Shown here piece after piece: positions 1 to 5,505 of a stretch of 5,505 bases of DNA (positions are counted from its first letter, which is position 1; each line of letters starts with the position of its first letter). The notes under the pieces are model-generated. The model saw only the letters and a program-made list of their open reading frames with translations, made no database searches and was not told where the DNA came from. The stretch lies in NCBI GenBank assembly GCA_025352585.1, contig JANXTD010000701.1, positions 1 through 5,505 of the forward strand, given 5' to 3'. This DNA comes from Fimbriiglobus sp. (lineage in GTDB: Bacteria > Planctomycetota > Planctomycetia > Gemmatales > Gemmataceae). The translations under genes and the position numbers were made by a program.

Positions 1-2389
1 CTTTCGCGCCGGGGGCGGAGTTGGTCTTGGTGATGACCACCAGGCCGAGCTGGCCGCCGGTGAGCTGGAAGCCGATGTCGCCGGTCATCAGGCCGACGCT
101 GACGTTGTTGGCCCCGACGAGAATCTTCCGCGTCGTGACCGTGCCCGGCGCGACCGCGGGGGTGACCGACTGCGAGAAGCCGAACGCCCCGGACAACGCG
201 AATCCGCCGACGTCGAGGTTTAGGTTGCCGCCGACGTAGGGGGCGGCCGAGGCGGTCGGGAAGTCGAAAGGCACCGGCCGGTCGCCGGCGGCCGTCGGGA
301 CGGTGATCGGGCCGTCGGTGATCGGCGCGCCGGTCCTGTTGACGCGCACCTCGAGCCGCGCGTCCGCCGTCACCGGCATCGACACGTCCGAGAGCAGCAG
401 CGACGCCTTGCCGGACGCGGCGATGGCGTACTTGGCAGGCTGGTCCGGCTGCGACTTGTTGGTGCTGGTGGCCTTGACGACGCGGAGGCCGAGCGTGCCG
501 TCGGTAATCTTCACGCCCGTCTCGTCGGCGGTGCCGAGGCCGGAGCCGAGGAACGCGGTGACGTTCGCCGCCCCGACGGTGATCGTCGTGGTCGTGGTCG
601 CGCCGGCCGTCACGGCCGTGCGCGTGAACGCGAAGTCGCCGGACAGGGCCACGGAGTCCTGGACTTGCAGTTGCAGCGAGCCGCTGACCTGTTGCAGACG
701 CTCCTCGCCGGCCCCGAACAGGATCGGGACGCCGCCGATGGTTTGATCGACGGTGCCGCCGGTCGTGTTGCGACGGACGCGCACGGTGCCGCCGAGGGTG
801 AGGCCGTCCACGCCGAGGAGCTGCGCCGAGCCGGTGACGTCGATCGCGTAGCCCGAGGGCTTCGCCCCCTGCTTGCCGAGGAGTTCGAGGCCCAGGCTGC
901 CGCCGATTCGCACGCCCGTGGGGTTCGCGGTCCCCAGGCCGGTCCCGAAGAACGCGCTCAGGTTGTTCACGCCGACGAGGACCGCCGGCGGCGTGGTCGG
1001 CGTGGCGGCGGCCCGCTCGATGGCGAACTCGCCGCTGACGCTCAGGAAGTCGGCGACCTCGAGCTTGAGGCTGCCGCCGAACTGCGTCACCTTGGCGGCC
1101 GTCGGGAACTCGACGCTGACGGCCGACTGGTCGCTGAAGGCGAACGACTCGGAGACGGGCCGGCCCGAGTTGTTCAGCCCGACGGTGACGCGGCCCTCGA
1201 GTGCGAGGCCTTCGATGCCGACGAGCTTGACGTCGCCGCCGAACTGGGCCGCGACCCCGCCCGAGCGCAGCACGAAGCCGCCGCTGCCGTTCGACACCTC
1301 GACGCCCGTGCCGTCGCTCACCAGGGTCGCCGCCACGTTCGACGCGAACGCCCGGACGACCGGCACGGACTTGCCGTTCTCCTGGGTGCGGGCGGCCTCC
1401 AGGCCGAAGTTGCCCGAGACCTGCTGCGCGCCCACGGTCAGGGTCACGTTCTCGCCGACGACGCGGAAGTACGGCCCCGCCGGCGCGCTCACGCTCAGCA
1501 CGCTCCCGCCGACGACGACCGAGTCGTCGAACGCCTTGCCACCGGTGTTGATCGCCAGGGAGAACGTGCCGCTGAAGCCGACGCCTGCGGACGGGGCGAC
1601 GGCCAGGTCGATCGCGGCGTTGCCGGCGACGCCGGCCTTGGAGACGAAGAAGGTGCCGCCGCCGTTGGCCAGGGTGACGAGGCCGCCGCCGAGCGACGCC
1701 GACACGTTGCTCGCCGCCAGCGCGACGACCGGGCCGCTGCGGGCCGTCTTGCCGACGCCGAACAGGAAGTCGCCCGTGAAGGTCTGCCCCTGGACGCTGT
1801 AGTCGAGTCCGTTCGCGGCGAAAGACGTGAGTTCACCCTTCAAGAACTTGGCGTAGTCGGCGACGGTCGCGAGCGCCGAGCCGCCCGAGAACCGCGACTG
1901 GGACTGCCCCGTGGGGCGGTCGGGTTCGGCGACGACGAGCGACAGGCCGTCGGGCGTGAAGACCGGCTGGAGCGTGTTGTCGCTGGCGAGGGCCGGCAGC
2001 GTCAGCGTGGCGAACTTACCCGCGCTGCCGCCCGCCCCGCTCACGATGTCGAACACCGTGCCCGGTGCCGGGTCGAAGCCGGCGAGGGCGGTCACTTCGA
2101 GCGACCCGTCGAAGCCCACGGCCTGCCCCGCGGCGAGCACCCGGTCGAAGCTCGTGGGGCTGCCGAGGTCGATGTGCAGAGCCTCGTCCGGCCCCAGTTG
2201 CAGCGGGGACGTCAGCGACAGCGACCCGACGGCCCCGTCCCCGCCGGGACTGACGGTCGGCACCGTCCGGTCCTCGAGCCGCTCGAACTGGGGCCGGAAC
2301 AGGTCGGGCGTCGGCTTCGGGTGCCGACCCTTGCTCCGGGCCGCTCGGGACGCGGGACGCAGGCTCGGCGGTAACCAGGACCGATTCAT
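1..2389 (-). CDS. Large LEDR-motif exported repeat protein, N-terminal 796 codons (3' end beyond window)
   Basis: The minus strand is open from ATG at 2389 to the left edge with no stop, so the C-terminus is missing. The start is the only plausible one: AAGG lies 8 bases upstream and the next in-frame Met is near residue 680. Residues 1-34 are basic and proline-rich with no hydrophobic signal-peptide core. Residues 35-45 read FERLEDRTVPT, a motif typical of large surface or exported planctomycete proteins. Residues about 55-153 resemble the beta module of autotransporter-like proteins (alternating hydrophobic strands, then GFDPAPGTVFDIVSG, then FTPDGLSLVV). From about residue 197 to the edge there are five degenerate repeats of alternating strand-like segments. 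No cysteine occurs in the 796 residues and the only Trp is residue 5, which suits an extracytoplasmic beta-rich protein. The likely role is a cell-surface or adhesin-like structural protein; no enzyme motif is visible. It is divergent from the sigma-kinase pair. Gene and frame are near certain; function is inferred. Confidence 0.85.
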   Translation of the reverse strand, partial: MNRSWLPPSLRPASRAARSKGRHPKPTPDLFRPQFERLEDRTVPTVSPGGDGAVGSLSLTSPLQLGPDEALHIDLGSPTSFDRVLAAGQAVGFDGSLEVTALAGFDPAPGTVFDIVSGAGGSAGKFATLTLPALASDNTLQPVFTPDGLSLVVAEPDRPTGQSQSRFSGGSALATVADYAKFLKGELTSFAANGLDYSVQGQTFTGDFLFGVGKTARSGPVVALAASNVSASLGGGLVTLANGGGTFFVSKAGVAGNAAIDLAVAPSAGVGFSGTFSLAINTGGKAFDDSVVVGGSVLSVSAPAGPYFRVVGENVTLTVGAQQVSGNFGLEAARTQENGKSVPVVRAFASNVAATLVSDGTGVEVSNGSGGFVLRSGGVAAQFGGDVKLVGIEGLALEGRVTVGLNNSGRPVSESFAFSDQSAVSVEFPTAAKVTQFGGSLKLEVADFLSVSGEFAIERAAATPTTPPAVLVGVNNLSAFFGTGLGTANPTGVRIGGSLGLELLGKQGAKPSGYAIDVTGSAQLLGVDGLTLGGTVRVRRNTTGGTVDQTIGGVPILFGAGEERLQQVSGSLQLQVQDSVALSGDFAFTRTAVTAGATTTTTITVGAANVTAFLGSGLGTADETGVKITDGTLGLRVVKATSTNKSQPDQPAKYAIAASGKASLLLSDVSMPVTADARLEVRVNRTGAPITDGPITVPTAAGDRPVPFDFPTASAAPYVGGNLNLDVGGFALSGAFGFSQSVTPAVAPGTVTTRKILVGANNVSVGLMTGDIGFQLTGGQLGLVVITKTNSAPGAK
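2..1801 (-). repeat. Five degenerate protein repeat units inside the LEDR protein
   Basis: Approximate units, as residues and bases: R1 197-306 (1801-1472), R2 307-436 (1471-1082), R3 437-567 (1081-689), R4 568-718 (688-236), R5 719-796 (235-2, cut by the edge). Each starts with a strand pair like GGSLKLEV...LSGEFAI. Next comes a block such as ILVGANNVSVGL or ITVGAANVTAFLGSGLGT, followed by TGV.I..G.LGL.V. The unit ends with a block like YAIDVTGSAQLLGVDGL leading to V..N.TG.P. R3 and R4 are the most alike; R1 and R2 are the most diverged. Length differences sit in the linkers: Pro/Ala/Thr-rich in R3, a five-Thr run in R4, and extra loops in R4. The repeats are clear in protein but weak in DNA, so the duplications are old. 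I do not recognise a named family. Boundaries are by eye. Confidence 0.65.
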
Positions 2390-2397
2390 GGGGGTCG

Positions 2398-2401
2398 CCT
2401 T
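2398..2401 (-). promoter_or_regulatory. Ribosome binding site of the LEDR gene
   Basis: On the minus strand AAGG lies 8 bases upstream of the ATG at 2389, a normal Shine-Dalgarno distance. It supports this ATG as the start. Confidence 0.5.
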
Positions 2402-2403
2402 GT

Positions 2404-2433
2404 GGGGTACGGGCCGGGGGCCGGGGCGGGGGG
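2404..2433 (+). other. Possible G-quadruplex motif
   Basis: Five runs of G (4, 3, 5, 4 and 6 bases) are separated by spacers TAC, CC, CC and C, which satisfies the usual four-run G3+ rule. It starts 15 bases upstream of the LEDR ATG on that gene's template strand, so the LEDR leader RNA, if it spans this, would be C-rich. Further G runs occur at 2439-2441 and 2457-2462. High GC makes G runs common, so function is unproven. Confidence 0.45.
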
Positions 2434-2447
2434 CGTGCGGGACGAAC

Positions 2448-2532
2448 TTTCGCCGAGGGGGGCGGCACCGTTTCGCCACGAGAAGGCGGGGCGCGGCGTT
2501 TTCTGACGCGCGGCGGGAAAAATGTGGCGAAA
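2448..2532. repeat. TTTCGCC repeats with a perfect 9-bp inverted repeat
   Basis: TTTCGCC occurs at 2448-2454 and again 23 bases on at 2471-2477. The second copy extends to TTTCGCCAC (2471-2479), whose exact reverse complement GTGGCGAAA is at 2524-2532, with 44 bases between the arms. In RNA a G-U pair could add one step at each end of the stem. Between the arms, GCGCG (2491-2495) can pair with CGCGC (2507-2511). Position between divergent genes suggests an operator pair or a leader RNA structure; neither is demonstrated. Confidence 0.45.
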
Positions 2533-2606
2533 TCCCTTGGCGCGGCCGACAATGGGACTGTCCGGGCCACGCCTTGCGCCCGGAGACGTCCCGCCGAATC
2601 GCCCGC

Positions 2607-2639
2607 GAGGTGCTGAAAGAGTGGCATGGAGATCACCTC
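2607..2639 (+). promoter_or_regulatory. Possible stem-loop enclosing the sigma gene start codon
   Basis: GAGGTG (2607-2612) is perfectly complementary to CACCTC (2634-2639), giving a 6-bp stem with a 21-base loop that contains the ATG at 2626. GAGGTG is the best match to a Shine-Dalgarno core near this gene, although 13 bases from the ATG is long. A weaker AAGAG (2617-2621) is 4 bases away. The hairpin could limit translation of the sigma factor. Six pairs can arise by chance in GC-rich DNA. Confidence 0.3.
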
Positions 2640-3204
2640 CCTCACACTCCTGAATCGCGCCCGCGGCGGCGACGAGTCGGCCTGGCGTCGGGTCGTGGCG
2701 CTCTACCAGCCGTTCCTGAACAGTTGGTTCCGCAGCCGGGGCATCCGGGAGCACGACGCCGAGGACCTCGGCCACGATGTCATGGCCGTGCTGGTCCGCA
2801 AGCTCCCGGACTTCGAGCACACCGGCCGGCAGGGGGCGTTTCGCACCTGGCTCCGGACGGTGGCGGGGAACCGGGCGAAGAAGTTCTTCGAGGCCGGCCG
2901 GCTCGCCACGGTCCAGGGGTCCCCGTTCGCCCCCGACAGCCTGACGCAGCTCGAGGACCCGGCCAGCGAGCTGTCCCGCGCCTGGGATGAGGAGCACGAC
3001 CGGTACATTTTCCAGCGGCTCTTCGAGGTCGTCGCGGCCGAGTTCGAGCCGCAGACCGTCGCCGTGTTCCGGCGGCTCGTGTTCGAGGAGTGCAAGCCGG
3101 GGGACGTCGCCCGAGAGTTCGGCATGTCGGTGGCGGCCGTCTACTCCGCCAAGTCCCGACTCTTGGCCCGCCTCCGGGCGGAAATCGCCCAGTACTTGGA
3201 ATAA
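2626..3204 (+). CDS. ECF-type RNA polymerase sigma factor
   Basis: A complete 192-residue protein, a normal ECF sigma length. Such sigma factors bind core RNA polymerase in the cytoplasm and direct it to a dedicated promoter set. Residues about 8-95 form sigma region 2. They include a first helix with GGDESAWRRVVALYQPFL, the polymerase-binding segment DAEDLGHDVMAVLVRKLPDF (44-63), and the promoter-melting/-10 part GAFRTWLRTVAGNRAKKFF (70-88). A linker of about 40 residues includes WDEEHDRYIFQRLFEVV. Region 4 covers about 139-190, with the helix-turn-helix GDVAREFGMSVAAVYSAKSR (159-178) and a basic end. Regions 1 and 3 are absent, as expected for ECF. The acidic DAED and the AVYSAKSRLLARLR end are typical of planctomycete members. 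The kinase follows 98 bases downstream on the same strand, so co-transcription and kinase control are likely. Its target promoters cannot be read from the sequence. The class call is firm; the regulon is unknown. Confidence 0.93.
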   Translation: MEITSLTLLNRARGGDESAWRRVVALYQPFLNSWFRSRGIREHDAEDLGHDVMAVLVRKLPDFEHTGRQGAFRTWLRTVAGNRAKKFFEAGRLATVQGSPFAPDSLTQLEDPASELSRAWDEEHDRYIFQRLFEVVAAEFEPQTVAVFRRLVFEECKPGDVAREFGMSVAAVYSAKSRLLARLRAEIAQYLE

Positions 3205-3302
3205 TTGCTCGCGGGCCGACAGATTTCGGCGGGGGGTGCCTTCTCCATCGAAGGGCGATCGGAGGCGACGCCCGGTCACACGTTCCCGAGGGCCTGGCCG
3301 TG
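3205..3302 (+). other. Sigma-kinase spacer with two small stem-loops
   Basis: GCCGA (3215-3219) pairs with TCGGC (3226-3230) over a 6-base loop, and CCTTC (3239-3243) pairs with GAAGG (3250-3254) over another 6-base loop. Neither is followed by a T run (the first is followed by six G), so they do not look like intrinsic terminators. The sigma message probably reads through into the kinase. They could act in mRNA processing or in setting the expression ratio. Confidence 0.35.
3288..3292 (+). promoter_or_regulatory. Ribosome binding site of the kinase gene
   Basis: GAGGG lies 10 bases before ATG 3303 and 7 before the adjacent in-frame GTG at 3300. Either start is possible; GTG would add one residue. 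ATG was chosen as the commoner start. Confidence 0.45.
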
Positions 3303-5505
3303 ATGGTCGCACACCCGACACCGCTCCGCCTGGCCGCGTTCCTCCGCGGCGAACTCCGCGACCCGGAGTTGTCCGACGTGGGGGAGCACTTGGAGGGCTG
3401 CCCGTCCTGCTGCTCGCACCTCACGACGCAGGACCAAGGTGACCCCTTTATCACACGACTTCGTGCGGCGGTTCTGGACCCTGCCCGCCCACCGGGGTCG
3501 TCGGCGGGCGGGCCGCCCGCGGCCGAACGGCCGGTCCCCGCGATCCCCGGTTACGAGTTGCTGCGGGAGGTCGGCCGCGGCGGCATGGGCATCGTTTACG
3601 AGGCCCGGCAGTCCGCCCTGAACCGGACGGTCGCCATCAAACTGTTGCTCAACGGGGCGATGGCGGGGCCGGAGGAAGTCAGCCGCTTCCGCGCGGAGGC
3701 GCGGGCCATCGCCCGGCTGGACCACCCGAACGTCGTCCCGATCTACGAGACCGGCACGCTCGACGGGAAGCCGTTCGTCGTCCTGGAGTACGTCGCCGGG
3801 GGCACCCTGGCGGGCCGGACCAGGGGCACGCCCCAGCCGCCGCGGGCGGCCGCCGAGGTGGCGCGCCAGGTCGCCGGCGGTGCCCAGGCCGCGCACGAGG
3901 CCGGCATCGTCCACCGCGACCTCAAGCCGGCCAACGTGTTACTGTCCGGCCCCCTTGGCGTCCCGAAGATCGGCGACTTCGGCCTCGCCAAGGCGCTCGA
4001 CGCGGCCGTGGGCCTCACCGCCTCGGGGCAGACGCCCGGCACCCCGAGCTACATGGCCCCCGAGCAGACGTGCGGCGGGGCGGTCGGCCCGGCCGCGGAT
4101 GTCTACGCCATCGGGGCGATCCTGTACGAGCTACTGACCGGCCGGCCGCCGTTCGTGGGCGTCTCGGCGGTGGACATCCTCGACCAGGTCCGCAACCAGG
4201 AGCCGGTCCCCCCGACGTGGCTCCAGCGGGCCGTCCCGCGCGACTTAGAGACGGTCTGCCTGAAGTGCCTGCAAAAGGAGCCGGCCCGCCGCTACCCGAC
4301 CGCCGGGGCGCTCCGCGACGACCTGGCGCGGTTCCTCGACGGCCGCCCGATCCTGGCCCGCCCGGTCGGCGTCGGCGAGCGGGCGTTCCGGTGGTGCCGG
4401 AGGAACCCGAAGCAGGCGGTCTTGGCGGCGTCGCTGGCGGCGTCGCTCGGCCTGCTGGGCCTCGGCGGGGTCGCCAGCAGCGTCGCCTTCTCGGAACAGG
4501 CCAGCCGGCAGAAGGAGTTGGCCGGGGAGGCCGACCGGTCGCGCCTGATGGCCCAGGTCGAGCAGGGCGTCGCCGTGGCCGCCGCCAAGCAGGCGAGCGA
4601 CGAGGCCGAGCGGGCTACCCAGGTCACGCAGTTCCTCAAGGAGATGTTCCAGCCGCACGACCAGCTCTTCGTCGGCAGCGCGTGCCTCGGCTTCCGCAAC
4701 CCCAAGGACGCCACGGCCGTCAGCGATGTCTTGAGGCACGGCCTCGCCAAGTTGAACGGCGGCGACGGCTTCCGGGGCCGGCCCCTCGTCCGGGCGGAGC
4801 TGCTGCACGACATCGGCACGGCCTACTTCGGCCTCGGCCACGCCGGCGAGGCCGAGCCGATGATCGCGGAGGCCTTGACGCTGTACCGCGCGAACCTGCC
4901 GCCGGGCCACCCCGACCTCGGCCGCTCGATCCTGGCCTTCGCGCAGGCGCGGTCGCTGCTCGACGACGAGGTGAAGGACGACCTGTTCCAGGAGGCCATC
5001 GCCGTCTTCAAGAAGGCCCCCGACCCCGACGACCTCGCCCTGATCGACGCCGAGACGGGCTACGCCTTCTTCACCTGGTACCTGCACGGCTCGACGGGCG
5101 AGACAGCGCGGCTCTTCGAGCGGTCGTACGCCGTGCGCAAGCGCAAGCTCGGTGAGCACCACATCCAGACGCAAACCACACTGCTGGCGTTGGTCCAGTT
5201 GCGAATGCAGGAGGACCAGTACGCCGAGGCGGTGCCGCTCCTCGCGACGCTCATGGCGTCGTTGCAGAAGGGCGACGCCCCGCCCGACCTGTTGGGGTGC
5301 TGCCAACGGATGACCAGCATGTTCGCCGCCCGAGCCGTCGAGGGGCCGCGGGCCGCGACCCCCCACGCGAGGAAGCTGGTCGAGCAACTCGCGCAGGTGT
5401 TCGGGCCGCACCACTACCTGACCGTCCACGCGAAGCTGCTCCTGGCGTGGATGCTGGGCGGCCCTCAAGCGATCGCGGCCTACCGCGAAGGCCTGGACGG
5501 CGTCG
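3303..5505 (+). CDS. Membrane Ser/Thr protein kinase with N-terminal zinc motif and TPR tail (C-terminus beyond window)
   Basis: The frame is open for 734 codons to the right edge. Residues 1-42 form a short helical head ending in H29-x3-C33-x2-C36, the HxxxCxxC pattern of zinc-binding anti-sigma (zf-HC2-like) domains. A Pro/Gly/Ala linker leads to a Hanks-type kinase domain at about 84-340. Its key parts are the glycine loop GRGGMGIV (91-98), the ATP lysine K113 in VAIK, the probable helix-C partner E132, catalytic HRDLKPAN (204-211, D206), metal-binding DFG (225-227), GTPSYMAPE (246-254), D266 and R330. All expected residues are present, so it should be active and transfer phosphate from ATP to Ser/Thr. 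WCRRNPK precedes one membrane helix at about 373-396. A charged, probably coiled segment (397-440) follows, then TPR-like helices (for example about 499-535 and 595-640) with hits such as GHAGEAEPMIAEALTLYR. Head and kinase should be cytoplasmic and the TPR part across the membrane as sensor or docking arm. It lies 98 bases after the sigma gene, its likely partner. The TPR boundaries are approximate. Confidence 0.92.
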   Translation, partial: MVAHPTPLRLAAFLRGELRDPELSDVGEHLEGCPSCCSHLTTQDQGDPFITRLRAAVLDPARPPGSSAGGPPAAERPVPAIPGYELLREVGRGGMGIVYEARQSALNRTVAIKLLLNGAMAGPEEVSRFRAEARAIARLDHPNVVPIYETGTLDGKPFVVLEYVAGGTLAGRTRGTPQPPRAAAEVARQVAGGAQAAHEAGIVHRDLKPANVLLSGPLGVPKIGDFGLAKALDAAVGLTASGQTPGTPSYMAPEQTCGGAVGPAADVYAIGAILYELLTGRPPFVGVSAVDILDQVRNQEPVPPTWLQRAVPRDLETVCLKCLQKEPARRYPTAGALRDDLARFLDGRPILARPVGVGERAFRWCRRNPKQAVLAASLAASLGLLGLGGVASSVAFSEQASRQKELAGEADRSRLMAQVEQGVAVAAAKQASDEAERATQVTQFLKEMFQPHDQLFVGSACLGFRNPKDATAVSDVLRHGLAKLNGGDGFRGRPLVRAELLHDIGTAYFGLGHAGEAEPMIAEALTLYRANLPPGHPDLGRSILAFAQARSLLDDEVKDDLFQEAIAVFKKAPDPDDLALIDAETGYAFFTWYLHGSTGETARLFERSYAVRKRKLGEHHIQTQTTLLALVQLRMQEDQYAEAVPLLATLMASLQKGDAPPDLLGCCQRMTSMFAARAVEGPRAATPHARKLVEQLAQVFGPHHYLTVHAKLLLAWMLGGPQAIAAYREGLDGV

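Larger units (their letters stand above)
2390..2625. promoter_or_regulatory. Divergent intergenic control region
   Basis: These 236 bases separate the leftward LEDR gene from the rightward sigma gene, so promoters for both must lie here or within the genes. No reading frame here looks coding. Visible structure: a G-run cluster (2404-2433), TTTCGCC at 2448-2454, TTTCGCCAC at 2471-2479 matched by the inverted GTGGCGAAA at 2524-2532, and a possible stem-loop at 2607-2639. I cannot place a convincing sigma-70 promoter. The best rightward guess is TGGCGA (2525-2530) and GACAAT (2548-2553) with a 17-base gap, a weak match whose -35 half would overlap the inverted-repeat arm. Confidence 0.6.

Noticed and set aside
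665..2374. Long plus-strand open frame (569 codons) and its overlapping neighbour at 873-1802
   Set aside because: The 665-2374 frame lies in exact codon register opposite the LEDR gene. Because that gene's codons end in G or C, the opposite codons rarely start with T, so stops are avoided by composition. Its product is an Arg/Ala/Glu/Gly-rich string without domain features.
2515..2545. GGGAAA as an ECF-type -35 box for autoregulation
   Set aside because: No matching ECF -10 element (such as a CGTC-like box) is found at the expected distance.
2537..2553. TTGGCG followed by GACAAT as a sigma-70 promoter for the sigma gene
   Set aside because: The two boxes are only 5 bases apart instead of about 17. 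GACAAT with TGGCGA at 2525 has correct spacing but weak matches, so it is only mentioned as a guess.
1911..2990. Plus-strand open frame of 359 codons running through the intergenic region into the sigma gene
   Set aside because: It overlaps the LEDR 5' end and the sigma gene in a different frame and has low-complexity Arg/Gly/Pro composition. The sigma frame has clear domain motifs instead.
3205..3260. Intrinsic terminator after the sigma gene
   Set aside because: The stems are only 5 bp and have no T run behind them.
2386..3321. Minus-strand open frame of 311 codons antisense to the sigma gene, with its TGA overlapping the LEDR ATG (ATGA)
   Set aside because: The ATGA overlap looks like translational coupling, but the frame is in codon register opposite the sigma gene and open for the same GC-ending-codon reason. 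No domain is recognisable.
4245..5468. Minus-strand open frame of 407 codons opposite the kinase
   Set aside because: It is in register opposite the kinase codons and explained by GC-ending codons. The kinase frame carries all the catalytic motifs.
1..5505. tRNA/rRNA genes, CRISPR arrays, insertion sequences or attachment sites
   Set aside because: Looked for on both strands. No regularly spaced identical repeats, transposase motifs or structural RNA signatures were seen.

Overview
The window looks like chromosomal DNA from a high-GC planctomycete, most likely of the Gemmata/Gemmataceae type. Three signs support this, and no marker gene is present to prove it. The codons end almost always in G or C. 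The leftward protein carries an LEDR-type motif (FERLEDRTVPT) near its N-terminus, as many large surface or exported planctomycete proteins do. An ECF sigma factor gene is followed by a Hanks-type Ser/Thr kinase with a TPR tail, a pairing common in this phylum.

Layout. Positions 2389 down to 1 (minus strand) hold the first 796 codons of a large cysteine-free, glycine/valine/serine-rich protein. It has an LEDR motif, one autotransporter-like beta module and at least five degenerate repeats of about 110-150 residues; it runs off the left edge. Positions 2390-2625 are a divergent intergenic region. It holds a G-run cluster able to form a quadruplex, three copies of TTTCGCC/GGCGAAA (two of them forming a perfect 9-bp inverted repeat), and a possible stem-loop over the sigma gene's start. 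Positions 2626-3204 (plus) encode a complete 192-residue ECF-type sigma factor. A 98-base spacer with two small stem-loops follows. From 3303 to the right edge (plus) runs the first 734 codons of a membrane-anchored Ser/Thr kinase. It has an N-terminal HxxxCxxC zinc/anti-sigma-like motif, a full set of catalytic residues, one membrane helix, a helical linker and TPR-like repeats.

How they may work together (inference). The sigma factor and kinase form a probable two-gene signalling unit: the kinase's zinc-motif head and catalytic domain lie on the cytoplasmic side and could bind or phosphorylate the sigma factor in response to something sensed by the C-terminal TPR part. The divergent repeat protein shares the control region and is a plausible, unproven target. 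ECF-kinase pairs are already known in planctomycetes, so this is not a new class of system. The least explained parts are the repeat protein and the structured intergenic region.
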